Shown: positions 34,950-42,872 of the stretch, piece by piece | Numbering within the stretch: the stretch's first letter is position 1 | How the letters are laid out: the number at the start of each line of letters is the position of its first letter | Assembly: GCA_050251815.1 (NCBI GenBank) | Contig: JBFWMB010000007.1 | Span: 33,063 to 97,062, forward strand | DNA length: 64,000 nt | From: GWE2-40-63 sp050251815 | GTDB taxonomy: Bacteria > Bacteroidota > Bacteroidia > Bacteroidales > SZUA-534 | Direction of reading: 5' to 3' | Translations under genes and position numbers: made by a program | The notes under the pieces: generated by a model | Database searches by the model: none | Seen by the model: the letters and a program-made list of their open reading frames with translations, nothing else | Told to the model about the DNA's origin: nothing

Positions 34950-36488
34950 CTATTTATCCAACGCCATAGATAAGTATAAGAATGCTGCAACCCCCTTAAA
35001 ATCATTTATACGGCGGTCGACATTGATGTAATAATTGTACGATCCGTCGGAGGTTTTAAAGTTCAGGGTTCCCACATATACCGTTTCAGTTAAATAAAAA
35101 TTCCCTTTGGAATCAAAATATACATAGTTGTTTACCAGGCTGTTGAACGCATTGTTTGCTTTCTGTAAATAAGCTGCTGGCAAATAACCGTTTGTGGCGC
35201 CTTTGGCGAATGCATAGGCAAACATTATCGAACAGGAAGTTTCTATCCAGTTGTCGGGTAGTGAGCCCTTATCCAAAACCTGATACCATAAGTGGGAGGA
35301 TGGATCCTGAACTTTTGCCAAAGCTTCGCTGGTTTGGTTCAGAATAGTAATAATCGTATTCCTTTCAGGATGATCAGCAGGTAAATATTCGAGTACATCA
35401 ACCAAAGCCATCATATACCAACCCATACCGCGTCCCCAGAACTCAGGTGAAGTGCCGGTTTCGGGATTCGCCCACACATCGTTTCTGGATTCGTCGTAGC
35501 CATGATACATTAATCCACTAACTGAATCGAGGGTATGTTTATAAATAAGTTTTATTTGTTTTACAGCCTCGTCGAAATGCTTTGGTTTATTAAAGGTTTT
35601 AGCATATTGGGCAGCAAATACATCGCCCATATAAATGCCATCGAGCCACATCTGGTATGGGTAAACCTCCTTATGCCAGTAGCCCCCGTCGCTATTTTTT
35701 GGTTGATTTTCGAGGTGGTGAATAAAGTTGTCGGCCGCTGCTTTGTATTTTTCTTCTGCATTTGCCTGGTATAGGTAAAGTAGCGTTCGTCCTGGCAGAA
35801 TATCATCAAGTCGGTATTTTTCCTGATCGTAAGCAGCAATTGTTCCATCAGCAGCCACAAAGCAATCCATCCATTTTTTTGCATAGTCTCTATAGGATGT
35901 TTCGCCTGTTTTTAAACTAAGTTCGCAAAGTGCATTGGTAAAGAAACCGTTAGTGTAAGTCCATTTATTGGGCGAAAAAATTTCCAGATTGCAGGCTTCA
36001 GGATATAAATCCATAAATGTATTAGCCAGCGTTTCACTCCATGCTATGGTGTCTGAATTTAAGTATTGTGCACTTTGTAAGTAAGTAATGGTAGTATTGT
36101 TAATATAACCGTCTAAGCTTTCCATGGGGTGTTCTTCGCTTTTATCGGTTTCAAATAAAACAAACGGACGTAAGGGTTCTTTGGGGTTAATTTCGAGCAA
36201 AAAACCCAACAACTCCGCAGTATTATCGCCATCTAAATCATACAATTTAAACGGTTGCTGTTTATGGTTGTTCATGCTTACCAACTGTATGTTTGAATAA
36301 TTGGTTAAACCATAATGCTGTTTTAATTCGGAAAGGCTTAAATAAATCATTTCTGTTTTAGGTGCGTAACCATTGGGATACGATACTACAAAAACTCCTT
36401 TTTCAGCATCGTCTGCAATTTTTTCTTTGGAACAGGAAAACAAAAGGCCCATTCCTATAAATAAAAATGTAATTCGAAATAATTTCAT
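34950..36488 (-). CDS. unsaturated rhamnogalacturonyl hydrolase (GH105) with N-terminal beta domain
   Basis: A 512-residue lipoprotein (GLLFSC). The C-terminal 370 residues form an alpha/alpha-barrel of family GH105, which removes the unsaturated uronic acid left by pectin lyases. Motifs are DGGYWHKEVYPYQMWLDGIYMGDVF with the catalytic-type Asp, EFWGRGMGWYMMALVDVLEYLP and NWIETSCSIMFAYAFAKG. The first 130 residues form an extra beta domain (VVSYPNGYAPKTEMIYL, KLYDLDGDNTAELLGFLLEI) not needed for GH105 catalysis, with a relative in the DUF4861 protein. Length exceeds plain GH105 enzymes by about that amount. It lies 6 bp after the PL1 gene. Confidence 0.9.
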   Translation of the reverse strand: MKLFRITFLFIGMGLLFSCSKEKIADDAEKGVFVVSYPNGYAPKTEMIYLSLSELKQHYGLTNYSNIQLVSMNNHKQQPFKLYDLDGDNTAELLGFLLEINPKEPLRPFVLFETDKSEEHPMESLDGYINNTTITYLQSAQYLNSDTIAWSETLANTFMDLYPEACNLEIFSPNKWTYTNGFFTNALCELSLKTGETSYRDYAKKWMDCFVAADGTIAAYDQEKYRLDDILPGRTLLYLYQANAEEKYKAAADNFIHHLENQPKNSDGGYWHKEVYPYQMWLDGIYMGDVFAAQYAKTFNKPKHFDEAVKQIKLIYKHTLDSVSGLMYHGYDESRNDVWANPETGTSPEFWGRGMGWYMMALVDVLEYLPADHPERNTIITILNQTSEALAKVQDPSSHLWYQVLDKGSLPDNWIETSCSIMFAYAFAKGATNGYLPAAYLQKANNAFNSLVNNYVYFDSKGNFYLTETVYVGTLNFKTSDGSYNYYINVDRRINDFKGVAAFLYLSMALDK

Positions 36489-36494
36489 AATACC

Positions 36495-39404
36495 TTAGTT
36501 AAGAATAAGTTTTTGAAAATACACCTGCCCCTCAATCCGGACTGAGACAATTAGCATTTGTTGTCCTCGTTTTGCCAGCGATTCCAGGTTTAAATTAATT
36601 TCTGAAGATGAGCCCGGTGCGTTCGACAGATGAAGCAGCGTTCTACCCGTAACATCAGTAAGGGTTAGTGTTTCTATGGTTTTGTTATCAGCTGCCTTAA
36701 TGGTTAATTTTCCCGACGATGGATTGGGATATAATTGAAATCCTTCGGACAAACGATTTTTTACCGATACAAAGCCATTGGTATAAAGTGATTCAATTTG
36801 GGTTGGGTTTAAGGCATATCCATAAAGCTGCACTTCGTCCATAATTCCTTTTACATAACCATTTTCATCCACACAGTAGCTAAAATACATGGGCTCACTT
36901 TGCGCAATATTCCCTGTGGCATCGGCTACCTGGCCAACCAATTCGGCATTGGCATACAAAAGAAGTTTTTTTGCAGCAGTATCGCGCACAGCAACCACAT
37001 GTACCCAGTCATTGGTAATAAAAACCGATTCGTCAACAGTTATTTCACTTTTTACCACATCATCGTCAACGCAAAACCTGAAGATATTTTTATCGGGGGT
37101 GTAATAAACTTCATAGCGTTTTCCCGAACGACCTTCCGATGTGTTTTTTACATTGGAGCCCTTAACGATATAGCGTTGTGAGTGTGATCGATCAACGGTA
37201 CTCAAGTCTTGATTTATCCAAAATGAAATGGTAAATGCGTTGTTGTCGAAATTAATTTTTTCATTGTGCGGGTACATACAATACTTCGTAGCTCCATCGA
37301 ACTGAATACCTTTGGCATAAATACCATCCACAAAATCTGCTACTTTAATATTGTTTCCGGTTCCAGTAATTCCATTACCTGAAACATCGTTCACTGAAAT
37401 GGGTTGATTAAACGAAAAATGTGCTATAAGTTCCTCTGGAAACTCTGTTCGGGTCACAAAATTCCATACGCTTCCTTCGGTCGTTCCATTTTCATTGATT
37501 TCATCAATTCGCCAGTAATAGCGTGTATTATGATTCAGACCTGTAACGGTGTAATTGGCGACGTCAACATGGGCAAGGAAAGGAGGTGGATACGATGTTC
37601 CCAAATATACATCGTGGCTTTCTGCCCCGATACCTGGTTTCCAGCTTAGGTTGATGGTTGTGCTTATGTTGTTGGCTCCAAACGATGGTGAGGGTTCATC
37701 GGCTGGTTTTGGCCGGCCATCGGCCCCCAGAGTTGAGGCTGTGGCAATGTTTGAAAATGCGGAGCTGTCAGCTTCGTTTATAGCCTGTAATTTATAAAGA
37801 TAGGTTTTATCGAATACCACGTTGGTGTCGGTACAAAAAGTGGTATTGGCCGGTAAGGTATCGATACACTCGAATGCTTCGCCTTCGGAACGCCAAACCA
37901 AAAATGTGGTTTCATCGGTTGAATTATCCTTCCACCATAAGCTGATTTCTTTTATCTGTGTCAATTCAGCTTCCAGATAGGTGGGCTGATACATAAACGT
38001 GTTATTTGAAGCTAAAATACTATTGATGTATTCTTCAATTGCCGGATAAGTATTTCCTTCTAAAATCGTTTGATTATCCGATGCATTATTGGGATCGAGT
38101 CCATTTTCAGTTTCCCAATCGTCTGGCAGGCCATCTGCATCCGTATCTACCGGGGCCCAGTCCGTAAATAATTCCGGATAACCCCCTACATCTTCCAAAT
38201 TATCAACGATTCCTTTATTGTCGCCATAGTTACCTCCATAAAGTGCTGTGTCGTTGGCAACTTCCCATACCAAACGTCTGTCGACAGTATCGCGGTAGGG
38301 AATATTTGCTCCAACATTTTGCAGTACGTATTCGTAGGCTTCTTCGGCTGTATGAATCGTAGTAATATCGAAAGGAAATGGCGTTTCGCTTTTTATTTCT
38401 TCTTTTACTGTTTCTGAAACATTATCCACCCCAAGCCAGTTATCGGCAGTTACTTCGGGTGAACCATAAGTGTAGTTTCCATCGATGTAGTACCTGCCAT
38501 AACCGTAAGTGCCATCCGGATCAGGATCTACTATCCGGTCACTGGTAGAACTTGAAGTAGCCGGACCGTATTTGTAATAATTGTTTACAATATTAATAAA
38601 GACGGGGCTACCGTCAATTTCGCTGGGTTCGCCGCCATAAATGGTGTTCGATGCCCAATTGTAAATTACATTATTGCGGAAATCGACATGTTCTTCCCAA
38701 TCGGTGTACCAACGGGAACCATGAAACCGTGGATTTCGGCTGGTATTGTGCATTATCAGGTTGTGATGGAAACTGGCAGAGTCGCCTCCCCAAATTCCTC
38801 CATAACCATGCGCCCCTTTTTCGTGAATGGAATTATGAAACGATTCAGCAATAATGCAATTTTGCAGGGTGAATTTTTTATTGTGATAAAGTGAAGCTAC
38901 TTCATCGACACTCCATGAAAAGGAGCAATGATCGACTATGACATGGGTAGATCCAATTACATTAAAGGCGTCATCCTGTTGTCCGGCTTCGGCCGAGAGA
39001 CGGCTTCGAATGTACCTGATGATAACATTCTCAGCTTCGACATAAAAATTGTAATGGGCAAGGGTTATACCATGTCCCGGTGCCGTTTGCCCGGCAATGG
39101 TTACATTACCGTTTTTTATTTTTAAGCGACTTTTTAAATAAATGGTTCCTGAGACATCAAAAACTATAATTCGGGGATAATTCTGATCGATGGCCCAACG
39201 TAACGAACCTTCGCCACTATCATTCAAGTTGGTTACTTTTAGTACCTGACCACCACGTCCGCCAGTAGTGTATTTTCCAAAGCCTTCGGCTCCGGGAAAT
39301 GCCAGTTGTTGTGCCTGGGTTGAGAAGTTGCCTGTAAAAAGCATCAAATATAGTAAGCTGATAAAGGTGATGCTTTTAACTATTTTTTTTTTCTTAGATA
39401 TCAT
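36495..39404 (-). CDS. multidomain pectate lyase (PL1-like) with FN3, LamG and T9SS domains
   Basis: A secreted protein of about 969 residues. After the signal peptide comes a PL1-type beta-helix (about 30-390) with AFPGAEGFGKYTTGGRGG, HVIVDHCSFSWSVDE and the Arg segment NTSRNPRFHGSRW. Then follow TDADGLPDDWETENGLDPNN (a thrombospondin-3-like calcium motif), two fibronectin-III-like modules (TTINLSWKPG), a LamG/concanavalin module (FDGATKYCMYPHNEKINFD) for carbohydrate binding, and a C-terminal T9SS sorting domain starting LYPNPSSGKLTIKA. It probably works extracellularly or on the surface on long pectin chains. The ATG at 39434 is possible, but 39404 (MISKKKKIVK) gives a normal signal peptide. 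Confidence 0.9.
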   Translation of the reverse strand: MISKKKKIVKSITFISLLYLMLFTGNFSTQAQQLAFPGAEGFGKYTTGGRGGQVLKVTNLNDSGEGSLRWAIDQNYPRIIVFDVSGTIYLKSRLKIKNGNVTIAGQTAPGHGITLAHYNFYVEAENVIIRYIRSRLSAEAGQQDDAFNVIGSTHVIVDHCSFSWSVDEVASLYHNKKFTLQNCIIAESFHNSIHEKGAHGYGGIWGGDSASFHHNLIMHNTSRNPRFHGSRWYTDWEEHVDFRNNVIYNWASNTIYGGEPSEIDGSPVFINIVNNYYKYGPATSSSTSDRIVDPDPDGTYGYGRYYIDGNYTYGSPEVTADNWLGVDNVSETVKEEIKSETPFPFDITTIHTAEEAYEYVLQNVGANIPYRDTVDRRLVWEVANDTALYGGNYGDNKGIVDNLEDVGGYPELFTDWAPVDTDADGLPDDWETENGLDPNNASDNQTILEGNTYPAIEEYINSILASNNTFMYQPTYLEAELTQIKEISLWWKDNSTDETTFLVWRSEGEAFECIDTLPANTTFCTDTNVVFDKTYLYKLQAINEADSSAFSNIATASTLGADGRPKPADEPSPSFGANNISTTINLSWKPGIGAESHDVYLGTSYPPPFLAHVDVANYTVTGLNHNTRYYWRIDEINENGTTEGSVWNFVTRTEFPEELIAHFSFNQPISVNDVSGNGITGTGNNIKVADFVDGIYAKGIQFDGATKYCMYPHNEKINFDNNAFTISFWINQDLSTVDRSHSQRYIVKGSNVKNTSEGRSGKRYEVYYTPDKNIFRFCVDDDVVKSEITVDESVFITNDWVHVVAVRDTAAKKLLLYANAELVGQVADATGNIAQSEPMYFSYCVDENGYVKGIMDEVQLYGYALNPTQIESLYTNGFVSVKNRLSEGFQLYPNPSSGKLTIKAADNKTIETLTLTDVTGRTLLHLSNAPGSSSEINLNLESLAKRGQQMLIVSVRIEGQVYFQKLILN

Positions 39405-39500
39405 GATGGATTTTAAATTTGAATTTACCGGCAAATTATGAGTCAGGTTTTACCATACTTTCTGATAATGGAGTTATTCAGAAAAACAAGTGTGGATAGA

Positions 39501-39530
39501 AAGAGAGACCATCAAACGATAGCCTCTCTT
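39501..39530 (-). terminator. stem-loop terminator after the 285-residue protein gene
   Basis: On the minus strand the arms AAGAGAGGCTATC and GATGGTCTCTCTT form a 13-bp stem with two G-U pairs around a GTTT loop, followed by TCTATCC. It lies 21 bp beyond the stop at 39551 and ahead of the PL1 gene, so it may separate the surface-protein genes from the enzyme genes. Confidence 0.55.
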
Positions 39531-39550
39531 AATTGTAATTTTATAACCAA

Positions 39551-40408
39551 CTATTTACTAATGAATACTTTTTCAGTTTTAATTGAACCGTCCGACATGG
39601 TTTTAACTATGATGTTTAATCCACCCAATTGAGGTTTAGCTAATTTTTGTCCAACAATGTTGTAATACTCTTCGGAAACAACTTTAGCTGCATTCAGCAT
39701 ATTGTCTTTTACTGATACGGTAGGAGTATAGGTTAAACCACTCAACATAATTTTTGAACCAGAGAAAAATACAAAATACTCATGTCCAGGTTTAATGTTA
39801 AGGCTAACTCCAGTGTAGTAAACGCCACCCGGATCTGTAGTTGGCATTTCCAACGAATAATAGTATGCAGGAGGTGTTCCTGAAGGATCAAAGAATCCGC
39901 CCCAGTAAGTTTGTTCGGTATCAAACTCATAAGCATAAGCAGAAATAGCGGTAGAGTCACCCATGTTGATATCTTCCATTACATTGTCTGGAATCTCAGC
40001 CACCCAGAAACGCTTGTTGTAACCAAATTTGAATACGATATCCAGTGAACCGGTTGAAGTTGACACAAAGTGGGCAACTGCCGACCAGTCGCCTTCAACC
40101 AAAGGATATCCATTTTTTGGATTGGTTTGGCCCTGAACATACGATGGATGATAGGTTACTCCATTAAAATCAAAGGTTTCAGCGGTACTGGGTTTGTATA
40201 ACCAGGCTATACCAGTTTTTTCGTAAGCAGTAAAAGTCAGATCACCTAAGGTAATTGCCTGCATGGTAGTTAATGCATCACCACCCTCAGCTATGCTGTT
40301 TTCAACACAATAATCTTCAGCAAGCCAGGTAACTGGTTCTTCCTGCGCGTTAACAAATACTACAGCAGCCAATGAAAATGCTGCCATTAAGAGTAAACTT
40401 TTTTTCAT
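39551..40408 (-). CDS. secreted protein of unknown function with T9SS-like C-terminus
   Basis: A 285-residue exported protein (signal ending VFVNAQ). The body is rich in aromatic residues and beta-type sequence (TAYEKTGIAWLYKP, FNGVTYHPSYVQG, KFGYNKRFWVAEIPD, EYFVFFSGSKIMLSGLTY), consistent with a carbohydrate-binding or beta-sandwich fold. The last 45 residues, VSEEYYNIVGQKLAKPQLGGLNIIV to KVFISK, resemble a short type A sorting domain. No known catalytic motif was recognised. It is encoded between the SusD-associated lipoprotein and the lyases and is flanked by two stem-loops. A surface pectin-binding role is inferred only. Confidence 0.7.
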   Translation of the reverse strand: MKKSLLLMAAFSLAAVVFVNAQEEPVTWLAEDYCVENSIAEGGDALTTMQAITLGDLTFTAYEKTGIAWLYKPSTAETFDFNGVTYHPSYVQGQTNPKNGYPLVEGDWSAVAHFVSTSTGSLDIVFKFGYNKRFWVAEIPDNVMEDINMGDSTAISAYAYEFDTEQTYWGGFFDPSGTPPAYYYSLEMPTTDPGGVYYTGVSLNIKPGHEYFVFFSGSKIMLSGLTYTPTVSVKDNMLNAAKVVSEEYYNIVGQKLAKPQLGGLNIIVKTMSDGSIKTEKVFISK

Positions 40409-40460
40409 AATTGTAAGATTTAAATTAATAAATAGAAATAGTTGTTTTTAGTATAAAATA

Positions 40461-40492
40461 GGGGGCAGACAGGAAGTTTACTGTCTGCTCCC
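40461..40492 (-). terminator. stem-loop between the lipoprotein and secreted-protein genes
   Basis: GGGGGCAGACAG and CTGTCTGCTCCC are inverted copies (11 of 12) around an 8-base loop. On the minus strand the stem is followed by TATTTTAT. It begins 4 bp after the stop of the 155-residue gene, so it may act as a partial terminator or mRNA-stability element that favours the susCD segment. Confidence 0.55.
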
Positions 40493-40496
40493 GGAT

Positions 40497-40964
40497 TTAA
40501 TTTTTTGTTCCAACAAATTGCCAGTTTTTTCCATTGGTATGGAACCGTACCGTTTTATCGCTTTTTACCTGAATGGGTAAGGTCATTACCAGGTTATTAC
40601 CAGATAAGCGACCACTAAGCCTTAAGTAATCTGAATTACCGCTCGAAAAGGCGTAGGTTTCATTGGCCCGGGCTACGTTTACTGTAGCATCCAGGTTTAA
40701 ACCACTGGCTCCCGTATAAACAAAGCTTGCACCCTGAATATTTAAATCAACAGCCTGGATGGTTTCACTGCTCATCTTAGTAAGTGTAATCGTTATGTTA
40801 TTATAAGTGTCACCCTCGAAAGATAAGGTGCCGGTGTAAGTTCCACCAACCAGTGCTGAGGCGTCGGTATGAGTGCTGCTTCTTTCAATTTCATCGTCGC
40901 ACGATGTAAATGAAACAACCAGCGCCACCATTAAAAAACCCAGTATATTTTTAGCTTTTTTCAT
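40497..40964 (-). CDS. small surface lipoprotein of unknown function next to susD
   Basis: A 155-residue lipoprotein: signal peptide then lipobox SFTSC followed by DDE, acidic residues after the Cys that fit a surface-export signal of Bacteroidota lipoproteins. The mature part is beta-rich (GGTYTGTLSFEGDTYNNITITLTK, SGRLSGNNLVMTLPIQV) and looks like a small beta-sandwich, without catalytic motifs. It comes 24 bp after susD, where surface glycan-binding proteins are typically encoded, but it is much shorter than the usual SusE/SusF type. Binding function is inferred. Confidence 0.7.
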   Translation of the reverse strand: MKKAKNILGFLMVALVVSFTSCDDEIERSSTHTDASALVGGTYTGTLSFEGDTYNNITITLTKMSSETIQAVDLNIQGASFVYTGASGLNLDATVNVARANETYAFSSGNSDYLRLSGRLSGNNLVMTLPIQVKSDKTVRFHTNGKNWQFVGTKN

Positions 40965-40988
40965 TGCTTTATTTTTTTAGTGTTATTA

Positions 40989-42851
40989 TTATTCTGCAGT
41001 ATCAGCGGTATACCCCGGATTTTGATCACTCGACGAAATTCCCGTATTCAAACCAATTTCGTCAGCCGGTATAGGGCGTAACCACTTGATGTTGCCATCG
41101 CCACCAACCATATTGGAATAAACAAAATTCAAATTCCATTTTTCGTTGTATTTTACCAACTGGCGGGTACGGCGTAAATCCATCCAGCGGTGGTATTCTC
41201 CCAACAACTCACGGGCTCGTTCGTCAAGAATTACATCAATATTTTGATCGGCTGAAACGTAAGCTTCTTCATTGGGATCGTATCGTTGATAGGTAGCAAA
41301 AGAAACCAATTGACTGGCTCCGGCACGGGCTCTTACCTGATTCAGGTAATTGAGTGCTTCTCCTTCGTTACCTGCCATTAAATAAGCCTCGGCAGCTACC
41401 AAATAAATATCGCTGATATTTAATGCAACAAAGTCACGATAGCTTCCATCCCCTGTAGTTGCACTTATAGAGGTATTTGGATCATCAAACTTTTTGATGG
41501 GTGGAATTGCTCCAACGCGAGCCAATGCCTGATTGTAATCCAAATCTGTTTCGTCGGTATCTAGAGTCCCATCCTTTTTGTATTTTATCCAGCGAATAGG
41601 GGCAGAAGTACGTATTATCTGGGAAATATTCTGCATACCATCGCTCACAAATCGGGCGGCATTGGCTGTCTGGTAATCAGCAATTTCCAGATCGGTTACA
41701 TACCAGGCCGGGTAATGAAAAGCAATTCCCATGGTGGATTTTGCTTCTTCTGTAGCATTATAGTAAGCCCAATAACCTTGTTTACCCCAATTACCATCGT
41801 TTTCAACTTTTATGTAATTATATACTGTTGTCATAAAAGTACTATTGTAACGTGCATCATCTGCATTGTAGAGGTAATAGGTTTTGGTGGTTGGATTCAA
41901 ATCGGAACTTACAAACTTCATTCCCAGATTTGAAGCAAGTCCCAGGTAAGTTCCAAAATCGTTTTGGTGGGAATATCCCCCTTCATTCTGATCGAGTGAT
42001 GTAGCTCTGTCCCATTGAATGGCAAAAATAACTTCATCGTTTTGTTCGTTATCGGGCGACCATTTGTCTTCAAATGAAAGCGTAAGTGGAACCGCATCGG
42101 CAACCTGTTTGGCAGTAGCAGCTGCTAAATCGAAATAGCTGGTGCTGTTAATAGAGAAAGTACCTGTTCTGGCATCGCTCAACGAGGTTTCCAAATCCCA
42201 GCCGGCTGCCAGATAAACTTTAGCCAATAAGGCTTTTGCAGCCTGTTTGCTTGCTCGTCCGGTCTTATCCACCTCACTCAACAGGGTGCTGTTCGATAAT
42301 TCTACCAACTCATCAATTAAAAATTGATAGGTTTCTTCGAGCGTATTTCGGGGATAGGAAGTTTCAGCGGTATTGATGTATTCCTTTATGATGGGAATCC
42401 GACCAAATTGCTGTGAAAGCAAATAATATGCATAGGCACGTATAAAACGGGCTTCTTCCTGGCGCAATGCTTTTTCAGCAAAGGCTTCCGATTTATCGGC
42501 GTAATACAATACGGCATTTGCTGCATTAATTACCGCATAAAGGTCGATATACAGTTCTTTTACTGTTCCATTATCTGAAGTAAGCGTGTATCCTTCGAGG
42601 GTTTGATCGCCGGCAGCACGGATTCCAACGTACAAATCGGTACCAGCACAATAAATGGCCGGGTCGTCGTATAGGGAGCGTAAACTGAAATAGGCCTGGT
42701 TCACCAGGTTTTCATAGCCTTCCTGTGTCGAGAACATTTCATCGGCTGTAATGGCTGAGTTGTTATCGGCTTCTAAAAAGTCTTCACAACTGGTGAAGCC
42801 GATAAAACCGATTAGAACTCCAAACAATACTATAATAAATGATTTTTTCAT
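40989..42851 (-). CDS. susD: SusD/RagB-family outer-membrane glycan-binding lipoprotein
   Basis: A 620-residue SusD homologue, the lid of the SusC transporter. Signal peptide and lipobox GFTSC are followed by EDFLE and the family N-terminal helices (FSTQEGYENLVNQAYFSLRSLY). The TPR-like core includes EARFIRAYAYYLLSQQFGRIPII, and the C-terminal part has YLMAGNEGEALNYLNQVRARAG and ILDERARELLGEYHRWMDLRRTRQL, standard RagB/SusD blocks. It lies 21 bp after susC. Its ligand is inferred to be a pectic oligogalacturonide from the linked enzymes. Confidence 0.95.
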   Translation of the reverse strand: MKKSFIIVLFGVLIGFIGFTSCEDFLEADNNSAITADEMFSTQEGYENLVNQAYFSLRSLYDDPAIYCAGTDLYVGIRAAGDQTLEGYTLTSDNGTVKELYIDLYAVINAANAVLYYADKSEAFAEKALRQEEARFIRAYAYYLLSQQFGRIPIIKEYINTAETSYPRNTLEETYQFLIDELVELSNSTLLSEVDKTGRASKQAAKALLAKVYLAAGWDLETSLSDARTGTFSINSTSYFDLAAATAKQVADAVPLTLSFEDKWSPDNEQNDEVIFAIQWDRATSLDQNEGGYSHQNDFGTYLGLASNLGMKFVSSDLNPTTKTYYLYNADDARYNSTFMTTVYNYIKVENDGNWGKQGYWAYYNATEEAKSTMGIAFHYPAWYVTDLEIADYQTANAARFVSDGMQNISQIIRTSAPIRWIKYKKDGTLDTDETDLDYNQALARVGAIPPIKKFDDPNTSISATTGDGSYRDFVALNISDIYLVAAEAYLMAGNEGEALNYLNQVRARAGASQLVSFATYQRYDPNEEAYVSADQNIDVILDERARELLGEYHRWMDLRRTRQLVKYNEKWNLNFVYSNMVGGDGNIKWLRPIPADEIGLNTGISSSDQNPGYTADTAE

Positions 42852-42872
42852 AACTGTCTATTCTTTATTCGT

